38,994 nucleotides of DNA from Flavobacteriaceae bacterium (GCA_016744615.1 JADGEA010000011.1:1-38994); one strand, 5' to 3'; counted from the stretch's first letter, positions 1 through 7,691 are shown. A program made the numbers and translations. Notes: a model not told the origin generated them from the letters alone.

Positions 1-1184
1 AACCTTGCATACTCTCTTGATTTACTTCTAGCCCCTCTCTTTTTAAAGACATTGGCAATTCTGTAATAATATCTTGCTTTTTTGTATGCATCTGGTTCAA
101 GATCAATAGCTTTCTTAAAGTATTCAACTGCTTTATTGGTTTCATTACGTTCCATTAATAAACCTGCATAAAACACATATGCATCTGAAGAAGGAGCTGA
201 ATTTACATATGCTTCTACCATTTTAGGATAGATATCAGCCTCTGTACAACCTTTTTGATTCAATCTGGAAACAGCTCTTTTTAGCCATTTAGCATCTGTT
301 TTATGTTTATCAAAACTATCTTTGTATAGCGGAATTAATCTATCACAGGTAGCTACTTCACTTAAGGTATTATCTAATAAACCTTCAACCTGACCTAAAG
401 CAACCAAATTAACTTCACGAGCATGTTTTTTCTTTTTTTCTTTTGAAGTTAAAGTTTTACCTGCAGTTTCTTTTGTATTCAGTGCATCTAACTCTTTAGA
501 ATACTTGTCCATTTTTTTCCCAACAGCTTCTGTTATATCGTCATACATATCAAAAACCTTCTGTGGGTTGGTGTCTTTGTGATGAACAGTAAATACTTTA
601 AAATAGTGGCCTAGATTTTTAACACTCATACCTGTTGGATCTGCTTTAAAAGATTTACTTAATTTATCAAATATTGCATCTTTTTGAGGAATACCTTCAA
701 CTATAGTTTTTTTAAACAAGAAATTTGCCCAATCACTATATACTTTTCCAAGATTATCTGGAAAATATTTGATTCGTTGTGCATAAATACCTTCAATTTG
801 CTTTCCTAATTTTGCCAGTTCAGCTTTATTTGCTTTGGAAATATCAAAGTATTGTCTGCCAATTTTAACGATATCATCATTTGTTTGTACTTTTTGACCT
901 TTAGGCGGTATAAATACTCCTGCGGCAGCATTATATTTTGATTCAATCATTTTAATACCATCACTATAGATTATTTTAGAGGCCAAAGGACAATTGTCAT
1001 AACACCACTGCCAAGGTTCTATAGCAGCAGCATAATTTTTCATTTTTGCAGCTTCATGAAAAAGTGACAGGTTTGTTTTACATTTGTCGGGTTCACTTCC
1101 ATACTTGTCCTGCGCATTCATTGAAATAGTCATTCCTAAAAGTAGAAACATACTAATTATCAATACCGTCTTTTTTTTTCTCAT
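1..1184 (-). CDS. TPR-containing exported protein (3' end cut by window edge)
   Basis: I translated the minus strand from ATG at 1184 and it stays open for 394 codons to the window edge, so the C-terminus is missing. The N-terminus is a signal peptide: a run of lysines, a hydrophobic stretch, and a likely cleavage after MNAQ near residue 25. The part near position 1-150 reads like a tetratricopeptide helix pair (NKAVEYFKKAIDLEP, then a second helix), and the middle is helical and lysine-rich. It follows the outer-membrane protein gene by 22 bases on the same strand, so it is probably the third gene of the coaX transcript. A TPR protein after coaX and an outer-membrane protein is a familiar flavobacterial arrangement. 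A periplasmic scaffold role is inferred; the exact function is unknown. Confidence 0.8.
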   Translation of the reverse strand, partial: MRKKKTVLIISMFLLLGMTISMNAQDKYGSEPDKCKTNLSLFHEAAKMKNYAAAIEPWQWCYDNCPLASKIIYSDGIKMIESKYNAAAGVFIPPKGQKVQTNDDIVKIGRQYFDISKANKAELAKLGKQIEGIYAQRIKYFPDNLGKVYSDWANFLFKKTIVEGIPQKDAIFDKLSKSFKADPTGMSVKNLGHYFKVFTVHHKDTNPQKVFDMYDDITEAVGKKMDKYSKELDALNTKETAGKTLTSKEKKKKHAREVNLVALGQVEGLLDNTLSEVATCDRLIPLYKDSFDKHKTDAKWLKRAVSRLNQKGCTEADIYPKMVEAYVNSAPSSDAYVFYAGLLMERNETNKAVEYFKKAIDLEPDAYKKARYYYRIANVFKKRGARSKSREYAR

Positions 1185-1206
1185 AATTTATATTTTTTAG
1201 GATTTA

Positions 1207-2481
1207 TTAATAAATTTTTCGTTTTTTAAACCATTTGTCATTCAATGATATACTTAACCTAAAATTATAATAATTTTCTTTAATTAAGTCATTTTTATTT
1301 GTTCCTCTTTTTCCAAACTCAAATCCGATATTAGCGTTTGATAATCTAAGTCCTAATGGTAAACTAACACCAAAAGATATGCCATATTCGTCAATTTCCG
1401 TTTCATTAATCACCAGGCCGAGGTTTTTATAATTAAATCCAGCCCTATAAGTTATTCTATCCCAATAACTTGCTATTGAATTAAATTTTGGAATATAATA
1501 TCCACCAAAGGCAAAAACATTAGATTTATCATAATAATAATTGGTAATTTCATCATAAATACCTCCTTTAAAATCAATACCATCCCGAAATGTGTATTCA
1601 GCTCCTACAAACCATTTATTGTCTTTTCCAATTCCTGCACTTAAAACAGATTGAATTGGAGATTCAATCCTTGCACTGTAATCTGAAATTGTATCGCGAT
1701 CAACAATATAACCATCTCCTTCAGTATTTTCTACCGTAGATAAATAAACGTCTCCACTTTCCTTTAAGGTATTACCTATTGTACCTGAAACACCAAGTTT
1801 TAATTTTAGATTATTTTTTAGGTTGTGTGTATATTGTGCTCCAAGTTTATAGGAAAATCCTTTAACATAGGATACAGATTCACTTTTTGTAGCCAACTGT
1901 ACACCTAGTCTTCTGTTTAAAATATCATTTCTGATTCCTCCAAAGATGTAAGCGGCTTCTACACCAAGATTTAAATTAAAAGGGAAATGGTATCCATAAC
2001 CAAGAAAAACTCTGTTGGTTCCACCATCGCCACTTAATTTAGTCGTTTCAACCAATGTATTCTCTCCATCAAGATCTTCATACCTTTGGTCAAGTAAAGA
2101 ATAACCTACTGCAGTATTTAATTGCAATCCAAAAGCAAGTCCCTGATTAGTTCTAATCGGAATTCCCAGGGCGATATAATTTAAAGAAGCAGCTGAGCTG
2201 GTTTGCTTATTTTCTCCATCATCAATTGTTGTTGCTTTACTTCCACCGGAAAATACATAGGTTGTCCATTTCAATCCTGCATATGAGGCAGGGTTTGTAA
2301 AACTCAAATGGTATTCACTATTTAGTGCTCCACCTATTTGACCCATGCCAATTTCCTCTACAGATTTTATTTTTGCATGATCACCTATTCCGAAAAAAGA
2401 ATAAGGAGAAGAACTTGTCTTTTGAGAGAAACTATATATGGTATTTATGAGAAAAGTACAAAGTAATATTTTCTTTATCAT
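1207..2481 (-). CDS. Putative outer-membrane beta-barrel protein
   Basis: A 424-residue protein with a signal peptide (MIKKILLCTFLINTIYSFSQ, cleavage after about residue 20). The mature part has alternating amphipathic strands rich in Gly, Tyr and Asn, for example SLNYIALGIPIRTNQGLAFGL, and ends in repeated short strands. This is the pattern of an outer-membrane barrel, and the early SPYSFFGIGD segment resembles flavobacterial FadL/OmpP1-like proteins. Its ATG overlaps the coaX stop by one base (TAATG), which implies translational coupling to coaX. Cargo and function are unknown. It could be a transporter or a structural barrel; only the barrel prediction is supported. Confidence 0.75.
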   Translation of the reverse strand: MIKKILLCTFLINTIYSFSQKTSSSPYSFFGIGDHAKIKSVEEIGMGQIGGALNSEYHLSFTNPASYAGLKWTTYVFSGGSKATTIDDGENKQTSSAASLNYIALGIPIRTNQGLAFGLQLNTAVGYSLLDQRYEDLDGENTLVETTKLSGDGGTNRVFLGYGYHFPFNLNLGVEAAYIFGGIRNDILNRRLGVQLATKSESVSYVKGFSYKLGAQYTHNLKNNLKLKLGVSGTIGNTLKESGDVYLSTVENTEGDGYIVDRDTISDYSARIESPIQSVLSAGIGKDNKWFVGAEYTFRDGIDFKGGIYDEITNYYYDKSNVFAFGGYYIPKFNSIASYWDRITYRAGFNYKNLGLVINETEIDEYGISFGVSLPLGLRLSNANIGFEFGKRGTNKNDLIKENYYNFRLSISLNDKWFKKRKIY

Positions 2482-3206
2482 TAGTCTAAATTATATTTCA
2501 AAATACTGTTTAATCCTTCCAATAAAAAATTTGGATTGGCAAATATGGTACTTTTTATGTTTTTTGCCAAGAAAATTACGTCTCCACCTGTTAAAACTAT
2601 TGTTAATTTTGAATATTTTGCCTTATATTGGTTAATTACACCATCAATTTCTTGAATTATTCCATTTTCAACTCCTATATGAATGGCATTTTTAGTCGTG
2701 TTTCCGATATCTGGAACCTTATCTGATCTAGATAATTCTGGTAAATTGGCAGTAAATGTGTGTATGGCTTTATATCTCATTTCAATACCAGGAGAAATTG
2801 CACCACCATTATATTCTTTATTTTGATTTACAAAATCAAAAGTAATACAAGTCCCTGCATCAATAATTAGTACATTTTTAGAAGGAAAAATTTCTACTGC
2901 AGCTGCAATCAGAGCAATTCTATCAACACCTAAAGTTTTTGGGGTTGCGTAATTATTGATAAAAGGTAATTTTGTATTGTGATTTAATACCAGTGGATTA
3001 AAAAGTTCAATAACAAAATCCATTTCTTTTTTATTCAATTTTCCAACGCTTGATAATATGGATTGATCAATAAAATATTTTTTTGAAATATTGCTTAAGT
3101 TGTTAAACAAATCGTTTTTTGAAAAAGCTTTCTTTTCTAATAGTTTTTTTTTGTTAAATACAGCAGTTTTGATCTGTGTATTACCAATGTCAATTATAAG
3201 ATTCAT
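2481..3206 (-). CDS. coaX: Type III pantothenate kinase
   Basis: CoaX phosphorylates pantothenate, the first step of coenzyme A synthesis, in the cytoplasm. The 241-residue protein carries the ASKHA-fold signatures of the family: phosphate-1 motif DIGNT at residues 6-10, GVDR at 93-96, DAGT at 116-119 and ISPG at 137-140. Length matches the family (about 240-260). I chose ATG at 3206. A longer reading from TTG at 3236 would add ten residues, but it runs into a TAnnTTTG promoter box at 3226-3233, and MNLIIDIGNT is the normal start of CoaX. It heads a minus-strand operon with the outer-membrane and TPR genes. Confidence 0.95.
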   Translation of the reverse strand: MNLIIDIGNTQIKTAVFNKKKLLEKKAFSKNDLFNNLSNISKKYFIDQSILSSVGKLNKKEMDFVIELFNPLVLNHNTKLPFINNYATPKTLGVDRIALIAAAVEIFPSKNVLIIDAGTCITFDFVNQNKEYNGGAISPGIEMRYKAIHTFTANLPELSRSDKVPDIGNTTKNAIHIGVENGIIQEIDGVINQYKAKYSKLTIVLTGGDVIFLAKNIKSTIFANPNFLLEGLNSILKYNLD

Positions 3207-3225
3207 CAAGTTGTGAAATGAAGTA

Positions 3226-3233
3226 CAAAAGTA
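3226..3233 (-). promoter_or_regulatory. -7 box of the coaX promoter
   Basis: TACTTTTG on the minus strand matches the Bacteroidota -7 consensus TAnnTTTG and lies 19 bases upstream of the chosen coaX ATG. No clear -33 TTTG is seen at the right spacing. Confidence 0.5.
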
Positions 3234-3257
3234 CAATAGAAAAATTTAATGATTTCT

Positions 3258-3289
3258 TTTGATTAGAGAAAAAAATAATTTTATATTTG
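3258..3289 (+). promoter_or_regulatory. Promoter of tRNA-Phe
   Basis: TTTG at 3258-3261 and TATATTTG at 3282-3289 are separated by 20 bases, the normal spacing for the Bacteroidota sigma factor. The tRNA begins 18 bases after the -7 box, giving a very short leader. Confidence 0.75.
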
Positions 3290-3306
3290 CACCCGCTTAA
3301 CGCGAT

Positions 3307-3379
3307 GGTACCTTAGCTCAGTTGGTAGAGCAATGGACTGAAAATCCATGTGTCCCTAGTTCGATTCTTGGAGGTACCA
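3307..3379 (+). tRNA. tRNA-Phe (anticodon GAA)
   Basis: A 73-base cloverleaf. The acceptor stem GGTACCT pairs with AGGTACC, D stem GCTC pairs with GAGC, and the anticodon stem ATGGA pairs with TCCAT around loop CTGAAAA, so the anticodon GAA is at 3340-3342. The T loop is TTCGATT and the discriminator base is A. The 3' CCA is not encoded (ACAA follows). The T stem, CCTAG with CTTGG, has a U-U mismatch at its middle pair (3357 with 3369), which is unusual. The gene stands alone with its own promoter and terminator. Confidence 0.96.
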
Positions 3380-3384
3380 CAATT

Positions 3385-3418
3385 AAACCCTTAACATACT
3401 GTTTGTTAAGGGTTTTTT
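3385..3418 (+). terminator. Intrinsic terminator of tRNA-Phe
   Basis: A perfect 12-bp stem (AAACCCTTAACA with TGTTAAGGGTTT), a 7-base loop and a run of six T at 3413-3418, six bases after the end of the tRNA. Confidence 0.92.
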
Positions 3419-3551
3419 GTTAGGATTATTTTAAGATATATAATATTATTTATCAGCAATATAGTAGCCTTTTTTGAGAAATACATCAAAAAATATTTCT
3501 TCAAAATTCCATGATAAATTTATCAAAAAACCCATTGTACACTAAAGTGTG

Positions 3552-3576
3552 TACCAAATTTTGTATTTTAGTGGTA
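3552..3576 (+). repeat. ACCA...TGGTAA motif, copy 1
   Basis: TACCA and TGGTA form inverted half-sites around an AT core containing TTTTGTATTT, about 40 bases upstream of the small ORF at 3617. A closely similar motif lies at 4548-4570. It may be a regulator binding site; this is inferred from repetition and symmetry only. Confidence 0.3.
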
Positions 3577-3616
3577 ATTATTGATGCCTTTTGTACCAAT
3601 CATCTAAAATATTTTG

Positions 3617-3922
3617 ATGAAGTATTTAAAATATTTGATTTTCCCCTTTTTGATTTTCAGTCTGACTTTAAGTGAATGTACTTCATATTCTCAATTAAGC
3701 TCAACTAATTATCAAACATCTGAAATCATTCACAGGAATAATTTATTGTCAGATTCAAGGAATTACTTTTTTGCTAGTAATAATGATTTTCATAAAAAAA
3801 ATTCTCTTTTCTTTCTTTCCTCTTTTTTAAGATTTAAGAATTATTTTGATCAACAGGTCCGAATTATTTTAAAACTACAATCTATTATATGTTTTAACAA
3901 TAGTTCGTTAAGTTTTTTTTAA
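3617..3922 (+). CDS. Possible small exported protein or gene remnant
   Basis: A 101-residue reading frame from ATG at 3617 (a TTG lies one codon earlier). The first 20 or so residues are a plausible signal peptide: MKYLKYL, then a hydrophobic FPFLIFSLTL stretch, then SECTSYSQ. The rest is rich in Asn, Ser, Phe and Tyr with no recognisable domain. It sits in an otherwise non-coding AT-rich region beside decayed genes, so it may be the surviving 5' end of a larger exported protein. I do not recognise it. Confidence 0.3.
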   Translation: MKYLKYLIFPFLIFSLTLSECTSYSQLSSTNYQTSEIIHRNNLLSDSRNYFFASNNDFHKKNSLFFLSSFLRFKNYFDQQVRIILKLQSIICFNNSSLSFF

Positions 3923-4497
3923 TTAAAAATCACAAATCATGTAAAACAAAGAATATCAAGTGTTTATATTATTTTCTTTGAATTGGTATTATATTGATAA
4001 TCTGCGACTTATGTTTTATTGTGTAAAATCAAAAAACAAGCATTTAAATTACTAAATATCAGTCTTTTAAATAAGTTTGTAACGAACTGCTGTTTTAATA
4101 TAGTTGATTTTATTTCAGAATATATACAACAAAATAATTCTATAAATTCTAAATCAACTTATTCAAGTTTATACATAAGGTAGAATAAACTAAATGTTCT
4201 ACAATCAATATGTAATTCGTTACATACAGTGATAAATAAATATTTCTAATCATTTATCATAGGCAATATGTGTAAATCAAACAATAAAATTTATTCAATA
4301 CTAGGATTCATAAAATCAATTATTCATTGGTTAAAAAGGAAAATTATTTTAATTCTTGTTTTATCTATGGATTATCAAACGGAATGAATGAGGAAGATAT
4401 TCTTGAATAATAAATCAATTTATTCTTATCCTAAAATAATTCAGTAAAAGTGTCTCTATAAAAATTACTGTTTTCGAGGGTTTAAATATGATGGCTA

Positions 4498-4570
4498 TTA
4501 TTTATGGTAACAAAATATATTTGTTTAAGAGAAAAACATATATTTGTAAACCATTTTGTATTTGTGGTAA
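4498..4570 (+). repeat. Tandem TGGTAAC repeats with two TATATTTG boxes
   Basis: TTTATGGTAAC near 4501-4511 and TTTGTGGTAAC near 4561-4571 are direct repeats about 61 bases apart. Between them lie two boxes matching TAnnTTTG (4516-4523 and 4539-4546). The second repeat copies the ACCA...TGGTAA motif at 3552-3576. This could be the promoter and operator of the YwqK-like gene, with a leader of about 270-300 bases. No correctly spaced -33 box was found. Confidence 0.3.
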
Positions 4571-4815
4571 CTAAAAAAAAGGGGATTCTGTATAAAATAC
4601 AATAGCTTTCAATATGTGTTTAATGTATTGAAATTTCTATTTAATTCCCTAACTTTTATTATTAAAAAGTTTAACAATTGCTGTTATTCAGTGATGGTTA
4701 TTTAAAAACAATTTGGAATTAGTATTGCTATGCTAAAGAATAAATGCTATTTGGTGTTTTAAATGAAGTAGAATAATAAAGAAGAACAAGATTCTTCAGT
4801 ATTAAATTTTTAGGA

Positions 4816-5586
4816 ATGAAAAAAGCAATAGCAGTTTTACTTATCGGAATTTCAATGAATCAGTTGAATTCTCAAATCAAGGTAGATCTTTCGGAAGTTG
4901 AAAAAAGGAATATTGATGGTAAATCAATAATCTATAAGGATAATAAAAAATTTGAGGGAGTGGTTTATGAGAATTATACCACCAAAAAGCAGGTATACAG
5001 TGTAAAAGATGGCCTAAAAGAAGGACCATATGAGTATTATCATGAAAATGGTCAGTTAAAAAGAAAGACCTTTTTTAAAAATGATAAAATTGATGGATCT
5101 TATGAAGAGTACTATGAAAATGGTCAGTTAAAGATAAAAACTGTATTTTCAGATGGAAAATATAATGGCCCGCTTAAAATGTATTTCAAAGATGGTCAGT
5201 TACAAACAAAAGGAGCACTTGTAAATGGTGAATATGATGGAATACTGGAGAAATATCATGATAATGGGCAACTGAAGAAGGTTCTTACTTTTGAAAATGG
5301 GATCCAAAATGGGCCTTATAAAGCATATTATGAAAATGGTAAATTGAGAATTAAAATTTCATATATGAATGGTATGCGAAATGGTATTTTGGAAAAGTAT
5401 TTTGAAAATGGAAATCTTTTTGTTCGTGCTAATTATAAAGACAACAAGGAGGACGGAGTTTTTGAAAAATATTATGAAAATGGCAAATTAGAGTCAAAAC
5501 AATTCTTCAAAAACGGTAAGGAATCTCAGGAAAGTGAAGAGTTTGCTGAAAATGGCAATAGTAAAACCAAGAAAACCTATAATTAA
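4816..5586 (+). CDS. Exported MORN/YwqK-like repeat protein
   Basis: A 256-residue protein with a signal peptide (first 19 residues, MKKAIAVLLIGISMNQLNS). From about residue 75 to the end it holds eight tandem repeats of about 24 residues with a core such as YYENGQLK followed by a turn with xNGKxxG. These are MORN-2 variant repeats of the family named after Bacillus YwqK, often labelled an antitoxin. That label is not supported here: no toxin gene is adjacent and the protein is predicted to be exported. In Bacteroidota such repeat proteins are common and mostly uncharacterised. It is the only clearly intact gene in the pocket between tRNA-Phe and plsC. Repeat copies are similar at DNA level (YENGQLK, YENGKL), so copy number could vary by slippage. 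Confidence 0.85.
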   Translation: MKKAIAVLLIGISMNQLNSQIKVDLSEVEKRNIDGKSIIYKDNKKFEGVVYENYTTKKQVYSVKDGLKEGPYEYYHENGQLKRKTFFKNDKIDGSYEEYYENGQLKIKTVFSDGKYNGPLKMYFKDGQLQTKGALVNGEYDGILEKYHDNGQLKKVLTFENGIQNGPYKAYYENGKLRIKISYMNGMRNGILEKYFENGNLFVRANYKDNKEDGVFEKYYENGKLESKQFFKNGKESQESEEFAENGNSKTKKTYN

Positions 5587-5671
5587 TTCTGTTTTAATTC
5601 TAATTTATTTAGTAATTTAATAGCTTGAACCTTAAATAGTTATTAAGGTTTTCTGAAATAATGCCATATAA

Positions 5672-5910
5672 TTGAATTACAAGAATTACTTTAAAAACCC
5701 CTCAGGATTTTACAAAGGGAAGAAGCATGAGTTTTATGGACAATGTAAAAATGGAGATATAATTCCGATAGAGATCAGATTGAGTTATTTGAAGTACAAA
5801 GGCAATACCTATACCAAAGCAATGATCTCTGATATTTCAAAAAGGAAATGCAAGGAGAACAAAATTATAGAAGATAAACTGCTACTTGAAAAAGAAGTTA
5901 AAAAGAAAAT
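5672..5910 (+). pseudogene. PAS-domain sensor fragment
   Basis: The reading frame from TTG at 5672 encodes the second half of a PAS domain: FYKGKKHEFYGQCKNGD, then IIPIEIRLS, then AMISDISKRK, followed by the start of a charged linker helix. The N-terminal half of PAS and any kinase or output domain are missing. A TAA lies directly before the TTG. At 5910 the frame runs into an antisense transposase fragment, so the open frame to 6082 is a chimera and not a real protein. It is probably the remains of a sensory kinase or regulator. Confidence 0.7.
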
Positions 5911-6138
5911 ATCAAGCTTCTCTTTATGCTTAATGATTAGTGCCCCTAAAACAAGCCGAGGGGAGATGCCAGGACGACCAAAATCTGAATTCATCATCGA
6001 AATATACGCTGATGCAAAACGACCCCAAGGAACCACAAAACTCAATCTAACCCACCTATTATCAGTTAATAAAGATGTTTAAAATGGTGTTTTGAACTCT
6101 TCTATTATTAATTGATTCTCTGAAATATAATTGATCAT
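5911..6138 (-). pseudogene. IS transposase N-terminal fragment (IS5/IS1182-like), with internal stop
   Basis: Reading the minus strand from ATG at 6138 gives about 75 residues typical of the N-terminus (DUF772-like) of Bacteroidota DDE transposases: MINYISENQLIIEEFKTPF, a TAA at codon 20, then LLTDNRWVRLS, VVPWGRFA, FGRPGISPRLVLGALIIKHK and EKLD. The catalytic part is absent. Homology stops abruptly at 5911, where the PAS fragment begins on the other strand. The element was therefore inserted in or near a PAS gene and has since lost its 3' part. I see no terminal inverted repeats in 6139-6300 and nothing else in 6139-6335. The exact IS family is uncertain. Confidence 0.8.
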
Positions 6139-6335
6139 AATGCTAACTTTATAGCATCAAGTTACAAAAAACTTAGCATTTTTACTATAATCACCTTTAC
6201 ATCTTGTTGGTATATAATATTAATAACCAAAGTATTAAATGTAATAGATCACTTTATCAGCAAAGACTAAATAGATCACCACATTGTTCATCCTTTTCTC
6301 CTCTTGAAAACAAAACGATTAGCTAATGTAATTCA

Positions 6336-7079
6336 TCACACATTAATTCCATCCTTAACTGCTTTTTCTACTTTTTGGAACAACTCGTCAAAAGGCATAG
6401 AATCACTTTTAATGGGTTCGTGCACATCAAAGGTGATCTTATTAAAAATTCCTAAAGGGAAGAAACCATACTGTACAGTTTTCCATGAGTTATTGATAGA
6501 AATAGGAACAATATAGGAAGATGGTATTTTTTTTACCATCATTTTTAATCCTTTATCTTTAAATGGTTTAGGATTACCATCTTTACTTCTTGTACCTTCT
6601 GGGAAAATAGAGGCAGAATACTTATTCTTTTCAATGTATTCTCCAAATTTACTTAAAGCTGCAAGTGATTGTCTTGGGTCTTTCCTATCTATCAATACAT
6701 TACCTCCATAGGTTAAATTATAGGAAACACTTGGTATTCCTTTACCCAGTTCTTTTTTGGAAACAAATTTTGGAGAATATTTACGTAAATACCAGTAAAT
6801 TGGGGGTATATCATACGTGCTTTGGTGGTTAGAAACCAATATCAATGGTGTGTTTTCGGGTAATTGTTGTTTATTATTAAAAACAACTCTTGATCCTAAA
6901 AAATACATAGTTTTAACCAAAAAAAAATTCATTATATCCACCACTTTTTTATGTGCTTTTGTCCCTCCTAAATTAAATGCCAGCCACTGAATGGGGTGGA
7001 ATATAAGCAAGGTTAAACTAAAGAAAAAGTAATGAATAACACTTAGTATGTAGATTAGAATTTTGGTAAAGAAATTCAT
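6336..7079 (-). CDS. plsC: 1-acyl-sn-glycerol-3-phosphate acyltransferase
   Basis: This enzyme adds the second acyl chain to lysophosphatidic acid to make phosphatidic acid at the inner membrane. The 247-residue protein has one or two N-terminal hydrophobic segments (about residues 5-35). It carries the acyltransferase HX4D motif in NHQSTYD (His85, Asp90) and the glycerol-phosphate binding motif FPEGTRS (159-165). Length is normal. It lies 82 bases after the small membrane-protein gene on the same strand, with a REP-like hairpin in the gap. The 3' side is the decayed accessory pocket. Confidence 0.92.
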   Translation of the reverse strand: MNFFTKILIYILSVIHYFFFSLTLLIFHPIQWLAFNLGGTKAHKKVVDIMNFFLVKTMYFLGSRVVFNNKQQLPENTPLILVSNHQSTYDIPPIYWYLRKYSPKFVSKKELGKGIPSVSYNLTYGGNVLIDRKDPRQSLAALSKFGEYIEKNKYSASIFPEGTRSKDGNPKPFKDKGLKMMVKKIPSSYIVPISINNSWKTVQYGFFPLGIFNKITFDVHEPIKSDSMPFDELFQKVEKAVKDGINV

Positions 7080-7105
7080 TTTTATATAATTATTTAAAAA
7101 TAAAG

Positions 7106-7135
7106 ACTGAGATTCCCATTTTCATGGGAATGACA
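7106..7135. repeat. REP-like palindrome
   Basis: ATTCCCAT (7112-7119) and ATGGGAAT (7124-7131) pair around a TTTC loop, flanked by GAG on one side and GACA on the other. This matches the widespread GTCATTCCC...GGGAATCTC class of intergenic palindromes. It lies between the small membrane-protein gene and plsC. Confidence 0.6.
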
Positions 7136-7161
7136 TCATTCATAATTAGATAGTTGTAAAC

Positions 7162-7596
7162 TTAATTCAGCCATTGACCCCATGGAATTCTGCTCAACAC
7201 CAATAATAAAGCAATTCCGTAAAAAACAGCTATGGTTTTAAACTTTGTAAAATCGGTTGTTTTCTTTTTCTGTTTAGAAAAACCTATGGTTAAAAATACA
7301 ATTGCCAAGATCATTATTAATGGATGTTCAACAACAAAAAGTCTTGCTGTGCTATCTTTCATAACTGCACCCATGCCATTTTCTTTTAAAAAAGTAAATG
7401 ACACTGAAGTGAAGAGAACTACAAGGCCTAAAATCAGCTGAATATGTGTAACAATTAATGCGAAAAGAGAAATCCGTAAAGATTTATCAGTAAATTCTTT
7501 TTTTGAAGTTACTCCAATTATAGCATTTACTACGGCAATAAGCAAGATTATTAATGTAATTATTGCCCAGGTAGAGTGTATCATTTTAATCATCAT
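7162..7596 (-). CDS. Small four-helix membrane protein
   Basis: A 144-residue protein with four hydrophobic helices (about residues 7-27, 40-65, 88-106 and 121-138) and lysine-rich cytoplasmic loops. Histidines lie in or near helices (His7, His51, His91). Flavobacterial homologues are often labelled cytochrome b-like from this pattern, but no experiment-based function is known to me, and haem binding is only a possibility. It has its own -7 box at 7621-7628 just after the TonB receptor terminator, so it starts a transcript that may continue into plsC. Confidence 0.8.
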   Translation of the reverse strand: MMIKMIHSTWAIITLIILLIAVVNAIIGVTSKKEFTDKSLRISLFALIVTHIQLILGLVVLFTSVSFTFLKENGMGAVMKDSTARLFVVEHPLIMILAIVFLTIGFSKQKKKTTDFTKFKTIAVFYGIALLLVLSRIPWGQWLN

Positions 7597-7620
7597 ATAA
7601 GTTTTGTTTTTTTAGTTAAG

Positions 7621-7628
7621 CAAATGTA
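7621..7628 (-). promoter_or_regulatory. -7 box for the small membrane-protein gene
   Basis: TACATTTG on the minus strand matches TAnnTTTG and lies 25 bases upstream of the start at 7596, directly after the TonB receptor terminator. Confidence 0.5.
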
Positions 7629-7633
7629 ATAAA

Positions 7634-7667
7634 AAATCCCACTCTTAAAGTTTTAAGAGTGGGATTT
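7634..7667 (-). terminator. Terminator of the TonB receptor gene
   Basis: A stem of about 15 bp (AAATCCCACTCTTA pairing with TAAGAGTGGGATTT) with a 4-base loop. On the minus strand it is followed by a T-rich run, and it lies 25 bases after the receptor stop. Confidence 0.85.
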
Positions 7668-7691
7668 AAAAATTATTAGATTAATTTTAAT

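Larger units (their letters stand above)
3419..4815. other. AT-rich region with little coding signal
   Basis: About 1.4 kb between the tRNA terminator and the YwqK-like gene, very AT-rich and dense in stops in all frames. The only open frame with protein-like features is the small exported ORF at 3617-3922. It also holds three TGGTAA-containing repeats with two TATATTTG boxes, listed separately. An 8-bp inverted repeat (TTTCAATA at 4607-4614, TATTGAAA at 4626-4633) has no T run after it. A short open stretch ending near 4409 could be a gene remnant, but I do not recognise it. No copy of the tRNA 3' end was seen here. Confidence 0.5.

Noticed and set aside
3207-3236. Longer coaX start adding ten residues
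   Set aside because: It would begin within the promoter box at 3226-3233, and family members begin at the MNLIIDIGNT position.
4816-5586. YwqK-type toxin-antitoxin system
   Set aside because: No toxin gene is adjacent, the protein has a signal peptide, and the next frame is a pseudogene.
4816-5586. CRISPR-like array suggested by regular repeats
   Set aside because: The repeats are coding, imperfect and in frame with a 24-residue protein repeat.
5672-6082. A 136-residue gene on the plus strand
   Set aside because: Its second half is the reverse complement of a transposase and its first half is a truncated PAS domain, so it is a chimera of two remnants.
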